A stretch of DNA of 64,000 bases from Asterochloris sp. CNOR1. Its lineage: Eukaryota; Chlorophyta; Trebouxiophyceae; Trebouxiales; Trebouxiaceae. The position numbers and the translations under genes are program-made. Under the pieces are notes generated by a model that ran no database searches, was not told where the DNA came from, and worked only from the letters and a program-made list of their open reading frames with translations. Of this stretch, positions 45,544 to 56,535 are shown one piece after another (the stretch's first letter is position 1; each line of letters begins with the position of its first letter). Location: NCBI GenBank assembly GCA_963969365.1, contig OZ017755.1, positions 2,604,001-2,668,000 of the forward strand. The letters run 5' to 3'.

Positions 45544-46095
45544 ATGGCAGACGCAGTCACGGTCTACAAAGCTGACACTCAGGTGGAGCTGGGGAGATTT
45601 GATACGGGCACAATGGAGGCGGACTTGTGGCAGGAGCTTGTAACACCCAATGCGAAAGGCAGGCTGCTCCGCAGCAGCGGCGTTCGTGTGACCCAGGGGA
45701 GCACAGCCGTGGCCCAGGGGAGCTACTACCTCCATGCAGTCGAAGCTGCTGTGGCCAGGCCAGCACCCCTGCTGGAGCCGGCACAGCCAACCTACAGATC
45801 CTTGCAAGGCAGCAGCGATGTCTGGGTGACCCAGGGGAGCACAGCCGTAGCTCAGGGGGACTACCAATACCAGGCATCCTACCCTGCTGGAGTCGGGCCA
45901 CCTACCATGCTGGGGCCCGGCTTGGCACCCTATAGATCCTTGCAATACTATGATGGCGCACCCTACAGATCATTGCAATACTATGATGGTGCACCCTATG
46001 GGTCCTTGCAATACTATGATGGCGGCTTTGACGGGTATGGCCGCAGCTACAGGGTTACCCGCTGCGGCAGGATCCGCCGCGATCGTTTCTTTTGA
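45544..46095 (+). CDS. Small repetitive protein, paralogue 1 (183 aa), unknown function
   Basis: I do not recognise the family. A single exon follows a CCTGCAG acceptor. The conserved N-terminal block (residues about 4-60) reads VTVYKADTQVELGRFDTGTM, EADLWQELVTPNAKGRLLRS and SGVRVTQGSTAVAQGSYYLH. VTQGSTAVAQG occurs twice (about residues 48 and 97). The C-terminal part is three exact-length 11-residue repeats (APYRSLQYYDG) followed by an Arg/Tyr-rich end. The block is short, beta-prone and compact, and might be a ubiquitin-like or Crinkler-type N-terminal module, but that is only a shape impression. There is no signal peptide or membrane segment. The ATG at 45544 is shared in position with paralogues 2 and 3. 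An upstream non-coding exon is likely. Confidence 0.7.
   Translation: MADAVTVYKADTQVELGRFDTGTMEADLWQELVTPNAKGRLLRSSGVRVTQGSTAVAQGSYYLHAVEAAVARPAPLLEPAQPTYRSLQGSSDVWVTQGSTAVAQGDYQYQASYPAGVGPPTMLGPGLAPYRSLQYYDGAPYRSLQYYDGAPYGSLQYYDGGFDGYGRSYRVTRCGRIRRDRFF
45925..46023 (+). repeat. Three 33-bp coding repeats (11 aa each)
   Basis: 45925-45957, 45958-45990 and 45991-46023 are near-identical, encoding APYRSLQYYDG, APYRSLQYYDG and APYGSLQYYDG. They are absent from paralogues 2 and 3, which points to a recent expansion in this copy. Confidence 0.9.
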
Positions 46096-46459
46096 GAATG
46101 TTGTGATCACCTTTGCTTTCAGCATGTCCCCAAACGAGAGAGGCTGAGTGTGAGTGTGTTGACAACTCATTTTTTCAGCTCAAGAGGCATTTCTAGATTC
46201 AGCTTGACTTTGTTCAAGCCAAGTGTGTAGCGACGAGCAGAGTGTGTCACACATTGAAAGCAGCAATGTGGCAAGAAATGCATGTGGAGGCCCATCGTTT
46301 TCACCACGCATGAAAAAGTTGTTATATGCAAGCAATGCAAAGGCTGAGTCTATGCTTGAGTTCCATTGCTGATTCGCTGAGTACCAGTGTCACCAGTACA
46401 AGGTTGTAGTAAGGCGGGTTTCTGTTCCTAGAAGCATCTGCAGCTCAGCTGTTAGATCA

Positions 46460-49400
46460 TCATGCCAGCTCCAGGCCCTTGTTCTCTGTCTTGCCAGACT
46501 TCAGAGCTTTGTAGAAGCCAGCGCACTCATTGATGATGTTGACGGTGAACTCCTTGTTCTGGGCCTGCAGCCAAGAAGCTTGCTTGCAGTCATGCAGTGA
46601 CAAACAACAGCTGCTCAACCTTCCGCAAATGCGTGCCACACTGAAAATGCCCAGCACTTAGTCCTGGAAGACGACTTGTGCATCTGGCAGGGCAGACAGC
46701 ACTTGGGAGGATGCCAGCACACCACACTCAGCACCCAGCTGCCATACGGACATCCTGAGTGCAGCACATGTACACACGAAAAGCTGTAGGCGAGACTGCA
46801 AAAGCAGAGGAACACCAGTTTGCAGTACTCACCTGGTCATTGTAGCCAAACTTGTTCTGGGGCTTGCCGTCAGGGGTCTTGTAATCCCTGAACCAGACCC
46901 TGATTTTTTCCACTTCACCAGGGAACTCCCTGCAGGCAGAGAGAGCAGCAGTTGAGGGAACTCAACCACACAAGCGAGGGTGACTGCGACCTGTCACGCC
47001 AGGGATGCGGTACACTTGCTTACTGGCAGGGCTGACACACCACTGCAGACAAGTCTGGCAGGTACACAGCCGAGGCGGGCTGCTCGGGCGCATTTCACAT
47101 AACGCAGGCAGCTGTTGCAGGGCAGGCACTGCAGGCTTGGCTGCCTACCTCCTCTAGCAGGCTGCTCAAGCCATGTCACAGTGCTGCTGAACGCCACAAG
47201 CAGCTGGCTGCAGCCCCACCCCAGGCACATGCTACTTTCCTGATGCGTTGCGCAAGCAGGCCGCACATGGCGAGCCGCGCATGATTGCCTGCCCACCTCC
47301 TTCAGTGGGCTGCTCAAGTATTGACACAGTGCTATTGAACACCACCAAGAGCTGGCTGCTGCCCAACCCAGGAACAGGCCACTTCCAGTGCGATGTGCAG
47401 GCAATCTGCATATGGCAAGTCGCACTGTGCTGGTGTTGGCTGTGCTGCTGCCCACCTCTCAACATCCTCAATGTCATTAACAGAGGCAGCCTTGGGGTCG
47501 TCTTCAGAAATGGCAATGACCTTCCAGTCCAGCTCGCCATCATCAATCATGGCCAGCACGCCTGCAGAACCGCGAGGAGAGGGCCTCAGTGCAGCTCAGG
47601 TCCATGTACTTTGCCCCCTCAAACCTAGCAGACAAAGCATGCCGCCACCAAGCACAGGCACTTCACCGGACCAGTGCTGACCCACTGTGGGGAATGGCAG
47701 GACACGCTGATGCGCTGAAATGGAAAGACAGAAGAGAAAGAAAGCAGTGCGCGGAACAGGCGGCTGGACGCAGAGGCCATTCCTCCAGCACACCAGACTC
47801 ACCAAGGGGCTTCACCCTGAACACACCGCCCATCTGGCAAGGCTTGCTTCCAATCTCCACCACGTCGACTGGGTCATTGTCACCCTGCATGGAAGGGCTA
47901 GCAGGTGTCAGGTCAGGAATGTACAACAACATGCCTTGAGACCACTTACACTCAGGAGAAGTCTGCACCCACTGAGTGGAACTGAAGCTACCATGGGCCA
48001 CTACAGCTGAAGCACAGGTGCCTAAAATTCTGGAGAGCAGGACACTGGCTGCCCCGACAGATGCACTCACGAATGCACTGGCCGTCTCGACATATAGAGG
48101 CAAGTGCTCAACACGGTGGGGAACGCACTCAGCCTGCTGAAATGGTGATCATCAAGGAAGGCAGGAGCTCACTGCTGCGTCGACCTCCTTGTTGTGGTGG
48201 CCAGGGTCTTCCCAGGTTTGGGGCAAGAGCCCATAGTTCCAGTTGATGTTGTAGGGGTAGAAACGTAGCTTGCCCTTCTTGATGTCCTGCTTGATGGGGG
48301 ACAGCTTCTCGTCTGTGGCCACCTGCAGCACAAAACGGGGACAGTCCCGTGACTTGCACGCTATTCGAGTCTGGCCCTGCTCAGCTGTTTGTGCCGAACA
48401 GGGCTGCCAGCATCCACATCGCACAGGACTTAGTAAGAGGGCTGTTCAAGCCAGTCGACCCCGCTGGCAGACTCAGCCCGACCACCAGTCAGAAAAACAG
48501 GTAGACGGGGAAGGTTGGCAATTATGCATAATTGGGCATGAAATTGCAGGACGTGTCCAGCAAAGGGCAAGCCTGCCAGGCCAGGCACCACAGTTGTCTG
48601 CCTGACGATTGAACTGCTGGCCAGGCTGGCATAAGACAGAGCTGTGCACCCAGCTTCATCCTGGCTGAGGCTTGTCTGAGCAGGCACCATGGAGAGCCGT
48701 GCAAAAGTGCCCACCTCCATCTTGGCTGAGGTCTCCTTGGGGATCTCGCAGATGAAGTTCAGCAGCTTCCCCTCCTCCGCCCACAGGGGGATGTCATGCC
48801 AAGGAGAGACCTGCTTGCCTGCAAACCAGGAGAGGCAAGGTCGAGCTCGATGAGGCAGAAGCCTGCAGCTTGAGGGCACAAGGACCTGGCAGGCAGTGCC
48901 AGGAACATTCCAGAGCTGCGCATGTCTGCACTTTGCAGATCCTAGGGTTTGCCATCTGAAACCTGGGCTGCCCACAGCACAAGAGGCAGCTTCAAGAGGC
49001 ACGAGGGGCCCAGGAAGGGGCAGCGGCTGGTAACAAGGAGCATGGGACAGGCCACAAACAACGCTTCTGCTGCTCACCGTTCTGCTCAAAGAAGATTCTG
49101 TACTCCAAGGTGTTCTTGTCGCCCTGCAGCATAAGAGAGACCCTTGAGCAGGGTTGGCTCAGCGGCACATACCCAATGGAGTCAGGCCCTGGCTGCATCG
49201 CTGCATTAGGGGCACAATGCCGGCACAGCCATGTGCAAGAAGGCTGAAGGTGCAAATGCAGCAGGCAAGGCAAGGCAATGCAATGCGATTGGCCTCACCT
49301 TCTCCTGCGCTACATAGTCCACCTTGGCAGCTGTGGTCTTCAGGGTAGCCTTCCGCAGATTGGGACGCTGCAGTCTCTGTGCGTGGCGCATCATGGACAG

Positions 49401-49607
49401 CCTCTGCAGCACACGCACCAGCCGTCAGGTGCATCAACATTGCAGCATGCACTGGCAAGTGGGCTGGCAGCACCCAGCATGCAGGTCGATCAATCAGGGA
49501 AGGGCAGGCTGGTATGGATTGAATGCTATCTGAGAGCAGCTGATCACCTGTGGCTGCGGGAAAGTGCAGCCGGCCCTGAAGGTGGACCGCAGCATGGTGC
49601 TGGCCAT
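46460..49607 (-). CDS. Soluble inorganic pyrophosphatase, probably plastid-targeted
   Basis: Family I Mg2+-dependent pyrophosphatases hydrolyse PPi to drive biosynthesis; plants and algae have a plastid form. Exons: [20 protein letters not shown] (start 49607); [28 protein letters not shown] (about 49296-49400); [16 protein letters not shown] (about 49077-49122); [29 protein letters not shown] (about 48715-48820); [37 protein letters not shown] (about 48170-48324); [20 protein letters not shown] (about 47800-47884); [20 protein letters not shown] (about 47457-47565); [20 protein letters not shown] (about 46835-46930); [19 protein letters not shown] to the TGA at 46460-46462. The DNDPVDV catalytic signature is intact. 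The first about 50 residues are rich in Arg, Ser and Thr with few acids, as in a transit peptide. The gene runs tail-on to a truncated copy of its own 3' end at 43140-43860. Confidence 0.92.
47090..47460 (-). repeat. Ghost donors after the soluble pyrophosphatase DIEDVER exon
   Basis: On the plus strand the real donor block GCCCACCTCTCAACATCC (about 47450) is echoed by GCCCACCTCCTTCAGTGG (about 47290) and GCCTACCTCCTCTAGCAG (about 47142), spacings about 160 and 148. Each is followed by GGCTGCTCAAG(T/C) and CACAGTGCT(A/G)(T/C)TGAAC..CCAC blocks, showing that the whole unit was repeated. Confidence 0.75.
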
Positions 49608-50514
49608 CACGTCCTGGTAGACAAGATGCAATGCAGCCGTGTAGAGGAGCTGAGTGCAGGCGAAACCCGCTGTGAGCACAGAGAGTTCTGCTTGTTTCTT
49701 TCTGACATCCAAACCAGCAACACAGGCAGCTGCAGCCAGCTCAGGAGCCTGAGTGAGGCAGCCCTTCCCGATGAGGGGCTTGCTCATGGCAGCTGTCTCC
49801 CCCATCTGCCCACTCAGGGTGCATGCCCATGCTGAACATGATGCTGCTGGCTGGGTTGCTTCTTGCTGCCTGATGCTGACTTGGGAGGTCCAGGAATGCT
49901 CTGCTGCATCTGGCCAGCTATATGGCGATGGTGGGATGGTCAGGCCATTCTGAAAGATCCCTGTGACAAGTTGATCCCACTCTGCTTCTGGGGTCCCCTG
50001 TTTTCACGTCACAAACATGACATGTGATCCATGTCTTACATCTGCTTCAGGAGCTCTGCAGCTGGCATGGCGTCGCCTGGCTGTGTGTCATGGCATACAA
50101 ATGGAGGTGCACAGCAGGCTGCAGCCTTCAGCAACATCTGCAGCTCTGAGGAAGCATCTTTAGATCGTCGTGAATCTCAACTGGATGCCCGATGCCTCTG
50201 CTGGTGACAGCTCTGCTGATGGCAGGGGCGTCAAGGGCCTCTTCCAGAAAAGGGTTGCTCTGAATCGCTGAGCCTCATGAGGAGGTGTATCTGGCATGGT
50301 CCTCCATATGATGATCACGTCACTCTTCTGAATTTGCAACTGTCAGCACAAGGCGGTGTGTCCAAGACCAACAGTCGTCCCTCCTGCCCTTTCCTGTCAC
50401 ATACAGCTTTGCTTGGGCAGGGGTGTGCTCAGGGCCCCAGGCCCTGCTGCTGATGTGCTGTCAGGGACGCACACTAGTCGCCCAGTCTTGCTGGCCATGC
50501 CTGCCTACAAGGAC
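49608..50514. other. Intergenic region upstream of the soluble pyrophosphatase
   Basis: Contains the promoter side of the minus-strand pyrophosphatase and then about 0.7 kb in which I see no exon, RNA or element. No long open frames occur on either strand between about 49960 and 50460. Confidence 0.5.
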
Positions 50515-52912
50515 GCCTGAGCTGCAGCAATATGCAGTGCCGTTCTGAACAGCAGCAGGGGCACTCCCCTGCACCTGCATTGTGTATCTGCAGGGTGGCA
50601 GCTTGTTGAGATGTTTCACAGGGATGGCCTGAGCTGCAACACCCCTCCTTGTCTCCATCTTGAATTGGTGTACAGCCAGGGGGCCTAGACCTTCTCATGG
50701 ACGTGTTGATTGATGGTGCACTGATAAAGAGTGATTGTCCCAGCTCAGGCCAACCTGACAGGTTGCCTGTGAAGCGCCTGCCCTGCAGCTTAGCCCTGCA
50801 GGAGCAAGGGGTTATCCTGTTGCTGTCCAGCGCTGCATTGCTGCAGCACGAGCATGCCTGAAGGCAAGCATGGCCAGCAGAGCTGGGTAATATGCACGTC
50901 CTGGACAGCACAGCAGCAGCAGGGCCTAGGGCCGCAGAGCATATCCTGCCCTGGCAGGGCTGGACGGGCAAGGGCAGGGCAGGAACACCTCAGGCTGAAG
51001 AGCATGACATCTGGCAGGCAGGCCCTGCCGCAATCAGGCCTGCATTGCAGAAATGATGCGCAGTGGACGCTGTCCAGGGGCACTACCTGCCGCGACTTTG
51101 TGGTACATAGCTGACAGGCCACAGTGGCTTGGCCAATAGTCTCCAGCAGCCACCTGTGCTCCTGTACGGCCTGGCAGGCCAGCCTAGCCAGTGAGGCTCA
51201 CGATTTGCCAAAACCGCTGGCAATCTTGGCAAGTCCTTGCTCAGCAGGAGGTCAGGGCAGCCTACACATAGGCCAGGGAAACCTGGGCATGTGGTCAGTA
51301 TGTGCAGCCCGTCCTCCACTGGACCAGGGGCAGGCCAGAGCCCGTCTGTGGCTGGTGACCTTGAAAGGGGCATTAGGAAAGCCTGGCTCAACAGTTGAGG
51401 CACCTTGATGTCACGAAAGTACTCAGGCTCCAATATGGTGCTTTTTTTGTATCATATTTTAGGAACTTCCTCTGCAGCTGCCTCATGTTGCTTCTGACAA
51501 ACATGAACTATGTTGTCCTGATACCCTTGAGCTTATGTCAGCGGCCCGAGCAGGTACACTTCGACGCAACAGGCTTCAAGGTAAGCACGCTGGACTGGTC
51601 TGTCGGTATTGTTTCAGAGGGCTCTGAAGCCCCTCATGCTTCTGTTGTTTGCCTAATGTATCCCGCCTGCAGTCTGCATGTCCTGCAGATCGCACGGCAA
51701 GTGATCTCTGTGGCGTGTTGTACAATGCTGTCCCTGCTCCAGGCGACAGGACTCCATCCCACCAGAGCAGTGGCGCTGCTGTCCAGCAACTTGCATAATC
51801 ACCAGACTTTCGCAGGTAGGGCTGCATGCGTTTGGTGCCCCGTGACACATCATGCTGTGCCGTGCCTTATATACAAAAGGTGCTGCTGTCTCATCTGGTG
51901 GCAAAGGCAGCCTGGCAAACCTGCCTGTGCTGCATGGCACACCTGTGTTGTGGGGTCTTCAAGGCACTTGATGCTGTTGAGCACCACATGCAGGAACTCT
52001 TTGCACGGTCCTCAGGCTGACCTTGGGCCTCAGTGACGGCCTTGCTTCTTGATGTGGTGATAGCCTTGACAGTGCTGCACTGCTCTGTGAGCTGTGACAG
52101 GCCTGTCAGCAGTTGATGGTGACAACCTGCAGTCTGCAATACCAAGGCACGTTTGGCTGGCAGTGCCTGCAGGTAATGGGCTGCACACTTTGCTCTACTG
52201 GAGGGATGCTGACTTTGGGCCTCACCTCGCTGCAGTGAATGGGCTAACCAGCGCTACTCCTCATCTGAGTTGACTGCAGTTCGCCAGCTGCAACTTTGAA
52301 CTGCAGGAGGCGTGAGGCCCCTGTTGCTGTTTGGCGGGCATTTGCTCCGGCAGGTCAGCTGCAGCCTCCCTGCAGTCTGCCATCTGGTGATTGCAGGCCG
52401 CAATGACAAGCACAGTCACGGTCTACCAAGCTGACACTCAGGCGGAGCTGGGGAGGTTTGACCCTGGCACACGAGAGGCAGACTTGTGGCAGGAGCTTGT
52501 GACGCCCAGTGCCAAGGGCAGGCTGCTGCGCAGCAACGGCGTTTGGGTGACCCAGGGGAGCACAGCCGTAGCTCAGGGCAACTACTACCTCCATGCAGTT
52601 GAAGCTGCTGGGCCTGGGCCACCTGGGCCGGGACAGCCGACCTACAGATCCTCGCAAGGCGGCACCGGTGCTTATGTGACCCAGGGGAACACGGCCGTAC
52701 CCCAGGGGAACCATCAATACCAGGCAGCGTATGCTGCTGGGGTCGAGCCAGCTCCCCTGCAGGGGCCAAGCCGGCTGCCCTTCAGATCCTTGCACCGCCC
52801 GGCTGGCAACGACTATGATTATGATTATGGCCGCCATGGGAGGGTCAAGGTCAAGGTCAAGCGCCCCGGCATTATTCGCACCTTGCTCTACTCAGCCATT
52901 GACAAGTCCTAA
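50515..52912 (+). repeat. Tandem paralogue unit 2
   Basis: Homologous over its length to unit 3 (53240-55490) and from about 50890 to unit 1. Matching blocks include CAATATGCAG (50529/53259), GAGCATGACATCTGGCAGGC (51000/53717), CTGGACAGCACAGCAGCAG (50900/53637), CACTTCGACGCA with GGCTTCAAGGTAAGCA (about 51558/54318) and CTGCTGTCCA..ACTTTC(G/A)CAGGTAGGG (about 51776/54549). Confidence 0.85.
52403..52912 (+). CDS. Small repetitive protein, paralogue 2 (169 aa), unknown function
   Basis: Same N-terminal block as paralogue 1: VTVYQADTQAELGRFDPGTR, EADLWQELVTPSAKGRLLRS, NGVWVTQGSTAVAQGNYYLH, with a second VTQGNTAVPQG at about residue 93. The C-terminal part differs: a Pro/Ala linker, an Asp/Tyr string (NDYDYDYGRHG) and a VKVKVKRPG run coded by repeated GGTCAA units, ending in LLYSAIDKS-stop. 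The single coding exon follows ATTGCAG. The ATG at 52403 is the first AUG after the acceptor and aligns with the other copies. The C-terminal end (IIRTLLYSAIDKS) matches paralogue 3 (IIHTIIYKVVDK) better than paralogue 1, so unit 1 diverged after expansion of its repeat. Confidence 0.7.
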   Translation: MTSTVTVYQADTQAELGRFDPGTREADLWQELVTPSAKGRLLRSNGVWVTQGSTAVAQGNYYLHAVEAAGPGPPGPGQPTYRSSQGGTGAYVTQGNTAVPQGNHQYQAAYAAGVEPAPLQGPSRLPFRSLHRPAGNDYDYDYGRHGRVKVKVKRPGIIRTLLYSAIDKS

Positions 52913-53239
52913 AAAGGTTGAGATGCAATATTGCAAGTCCTCGGATCACAACGCAGCAGTTTCTGACAATTAACTCATGAATTCAAGGTGCAAGCACTCT
53001 GATTAGTCCTGAATTCAGGAGCAGTGCTGTACACATGTAATATACAAGCACCATTGTAGTTAGGCCAGCAAAGAAGTCTGCAATTGTCTGTTCTGACTGC
53101 TGAACTAGGTGGCTATGGGTGTGGTCTCAATTCATTGAGCTAGGGACAGTGCAGCAACACTGCCTTCGTCTACTTCGCCGCTGCTGCTGCTACTGAATTG
53201 CAGGGGCGGCGTGACCTGACATGTCAGGCTTTTTATGTG

Positions 53240-55490
53240 GCCATGTATCGAGTTGCAGCAATATGCAGCGTCTTTCTGAGCAGCAGCAGGGTTGACCCCT
53301 GCTCCTGACTTGCTTATCTGCAGGGTAGGAGCTTGCTGGGCTGTTTTACAGAACCGACCTGAGCACCCTTGTCTCCATCTACTGACTGCATCAATGTACA
53401 AGCACTGGATGGCCTACAACTTTTTCATGGATATGTTACTGACGGTGCAATGGTATAGTGTATGTAGCAATTGTCCCAGCCCAGGCCAATCTCAAAATTT
53501 GCTCATGGAGCTCCCACCCTGCAGATAAGCCATGCAGACGCGAGTGATGACCCTGCTGCTGTGCAGCACTGCGCTGCTGCAGCTTGTGCATGCCTGAAGG
53601 CAAGCATGGCCAGCAGAGCTGGGCAGCATGAACATCCTGGACAGCACAGCAGCAGAACACGTCTTGCCCCGGCAGGGCTGATTGAGCATGGAAAGGGCAG
53701 GAAAACCTTAGGCTGAAGAGCCCGACATCTGGCAGGCAGGCCCTGCTGCAAGCGGGTCGGCAGGGCCTGCATCGTGGAAGTGATGCACGCTTGACACCCC
53801 CCAGGGGCACTGCCTGCTGCAACTCTATGATGCATAGCTGGCAGGCCACAGTGGCTGGCCCATAGTCTACAGCAGCCGCATGTGCTCCTGTATGGCCTGA
53901 CAGGCGACATAGCCTGGCAAGCGAAACTCACAACTGCAAAAATGCAAACACAGCAGGGCATGTGGTCAGGATGCGCAGGTTGTCCTCCACATGATCAGTG
54001 GCGCATATGTGGCACACTCATTCCTCTATGATGGGCTGCACGGCTTGTGTGTACACATCCTGACCTCAGTGCCTCCTCAGCCTGTGACAGGTCTGTGGCT
54101 GGTGACCTTGAAGTGGGCAATGCAGTTCAGCTGTTGAGTCTGGGCTCCGCCATGGTGCACTTCAGCTATTTTTATGATCAATCATTGGCTCAGCTTCCAC
54201 TGCAGCTGCCATGAGTCCAGGATAGTTTTAGTCACGTATCTTTGTCAAGCTTGACAGGTGTGGAACTTATTTAGAACTTAGTTCAGCTCTGCAAGCCCTA
54301 CAGAGCACGCACACTTCGACGCAGCAGGCTTGATGGTGAGCACGCTGATGTGTCTGTCGGGGCTGCCTCAAAGGTCTCTCATGCATCACTGATTCAGTTG
54401 TATGCCAGATGTATCACGCCTGCAGTATGCAGTCCTGCACATCATCTTGCAGCTGATCTCTGTGGCCCTTTTGTACAGTGCTGTTTGTTCTTGCTCCAGG
54501 CAACAAGTCTCCCTGTCAGAAAACCCTCAACATCAGAGCATCGGCACTGCTGTCCAAGAACCTGCTCATCCACCAAACTTTCACAGGTAGGGCTGCATGC
54601 TCGAGCAGGAGCTCCTGGTGCCCCTTGACACAGCATGCTGTGGCGTGCATTGTCTACATGAGGTGCTGCTGTCTCAGCTAATGGCAAAGTCAACCTGGCA
54701 AGCCTGCCCGTGCTGCTCAAGGGCATGGCACACCTGTGCTGTGGGGCTCTTGAAGGCACTTGAGGCTGTTGAGCGCCACATGCCAAAAACTTTTGAACAG
54801 TCCTCAGGCTGGACATTGAGCCTCTGTGACGGCTTCTTGATGTGTTGATAGGCTTGACAGTGCTGTATGCCTCTGTGAGCTGTGACAGGCCTGTCAGCTG
54901 TTGGTGGAGACAGCTTGCTATCTGCCATACGAAGTCAAAGTTTGTCTGGTAGTGCCTGCTGCCGACTGCACTGCACGCTTTGCTGTACTGGACGGGTGCT
55001 GACTTTAGGTTTCACCTTGCTGCAGTGAAAGAGCTAGCCAGCACTGCTTCCTCTCAGAGTTGACTGCAATGACCAGCTGCAATTGTGATGTGCAGGAGGC
55101 ATAAGGGACCCTTGCTGCTTCATGGCGGGCACTAGCTCTGGCATGGCAGCTGTGGCCTCCCTGCAGTCTGCCATCTGGTGATTGCAGGCCACAATGTATG
55201 AAAGCAGCTCAGTCACAGTCTACAAAGGTAACACTCAGACGGAGCTGGGGAGGTTTGACCCAGGCACAATGGAGGCAGACTTGTGGCAGGAGCTCATGAC
55301 ACCCAACGCCAAGGGCAGGCTGCTCCGCAGCAACGGCGTCCGAGTGACCCAGGGGAGCACAGCTGTGGCCCAGGGGAGCTACCACTTCCATGCAGAGAAG
55401 TCACCTACTGGACAGGGGCAAAGCAGAGGGCGCGGCGGCATCATCCACACCATAATCTACAAAGTCGTCGACAAAGCCCGGGGGAAATGA
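53240..55490 (+). repeat. Tandem paralogue unit 3
   Basis: The third 2.2-kb unit, directly after unit 2, with the same order of blocks: CAATATGCAG (53259), AGCAATTGTCCCAGCCCAGG (about 53466), GGACAGCACAGCAGCAG, CCCGACATCTGGCAGGCAGG (about 53721), the TTCGACGCAGCAGGCTT junction (about 54317), CTGCTGTCCAAGAACCTGCT (about 54548), and the short gene at 55194. Confidence 0.85.
55194..55490 (+). CDS. Small protein, paralogue 3 (98 aa), shortest form
   Basis: Retains only the common core: VTVYKGNTQTELGRFDPGTM, EADLWQELMTPNAKGRLLRS, NGVRVTQGSTAVAQGSYHFH, then a short linker and IIHTIIYKVVDKARGK-stop. It lacks the second VTQG repeat and the Pro/Tyr-rich middle of paralogues 1 and 2. It therefore shows the minimal unit: an N-terminal module of about 65 residues plus a C-terminal II(H/R)T(I/L)(I/L)Y amphipathic end. 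The ATG at 55194 follows the ATTGCAG acceptor by six bases, as in paralogue 2. Confidence 0.7.
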   Translation: MYESSSVTVYKGNTQTELGRFDPGTMEADLWQELMTPNAKGRLLRSNGVRVTQGSTAVAQGSYHFHAEKSPTGQGQSRGRGGIIHTIIYKVVDKARGK

Positions 55491-56535
55491 GAGGCACCAG
55501 TACTGGGACTGCTGTCAGATTTTGCAGTGCTGCAACACGCTGCTGTACATGTCTTTAACTCTGTCAGGACCATCTGAATCTCAGGGCAAGGCGCTGCACT
55601 CTCAAGTGGCACTCAAGTGCTCAGCAGTCTATATCGGGCCCACTGTCGCCACGTGAGGTGTGGCTGCCTGTGCCAGCGACAAGGACACAGAACAATGTTT
55701 TGAATTGAACACCACTCAACATACCCTGCAATTGACAGCCTCAATATGGAAACAGCACTGTATGTCATTTACTTGTTTGGAGATGCAATGCGCGTCTGGC
55801 GCTTCACAATTGCACAGCAAACAGGCTTGCCTCTACCCGTGGATTATGCTAGACAAGAGCACATTCATGAAGCAAAGTATCCTCCATAAGGTCTACATAA
55901 GCCTTACAATCCTCTGCCTGCTGCCGCAACATGCCATGTACTGCATGCACCACAGCGTTATACTGGCTAAATGTCTCCACGGCAGGCAGCCTGGTTGCCT
56001 GTGTCCAGGAAGTTTGGTCCAGCCTTGTACAATTCAAAACTAAAGTCAGCTAACAAAGGCTGGCTTTGGTGGCTCATAGCCTCATGATGGCAGTCAGCAT
56101 GCTAGACAGCATCGACAGCTAGCTGCTGACCATGCAATCTGCTCTGCCAAGCATGTTCAGCTGTCATGTGTGCCAATTTGTCCCTCCGTCCGAGTGCCTC
56201 AGACCCTTTGTCAACTTTATGCCAATAACGGTCACCGATTGGTTGCAACGGCCGACAGCTGGGCTTGCAAGATGTAACAACAGGCTCCTTCGGCCTGGTC
56301 TGAGGCCCTGAACGTCTTCAAATAAGGCATGCATGCAGACAGTTTGCTTGAAACTGAAATCCAGAATGCAAGCCTGATCTGAGATGCTAACAACAACGTT
56401 CTTGTTCACTGCAGCTGCAGATGATGGACACAAAGAAGGAGGATAAATGTGCGTTGCTTCAGATGGTCTCCAAGCCACCTTGCTCCTGTCGCCACGCTGG
56501 TGGGAGCCAGCGTGCACGCGCTCCCACGTGGGGGT
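55491..56535. other. Intergenic stretch, no supported gene
   Basis: More AT-rich than its surroundings. A 127-aa plus-strand ORF (55660-56043) and a 62-aa minus-strand ORF (55849-56037, containing FSQYNAVVHAVHGMLRQQAE) overlap head-on, so at most one can be real. The minus one has a natural-looking composition, but I could find no splice-consistent upstream exon. Not annotated as genes. Confidence 0.4.

Larger units (their letters stand above)
43900..46095 (+). repeat. Tandem paralogue unit 1 (upstream region plus gene)
   Basis: About 2.2 kb homologous to units at 50515-52912 and 53240-55490. Shared non-coding landmarks are GAGCATGACATCTGGCAGG (44140), GTCTCCAGCAGCCGC (44291), the CACACTTC..CTTCAAGGTAAGCA junction (about 44826-44856) and CTGCTGTCCAAGAAC before TTTCACAG (about 45055-45092). 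It ends with the ORF at 45544. Confidence 0.8.

Noticed and set aside
45544-46095. Calling the small repetitive paralogues Crinkler effectors
   Set aside because: Only a vague resemblance in length and beta-strand pattern; no diagnostic LFLAK-like motif is visible.
55660-56043. 127-aa plus-strand ORF after paralogue 3
   Set aside because: AT-rich, Cys/His-scattered composition, no splice context, overlaps an equally open minus-strand frame.
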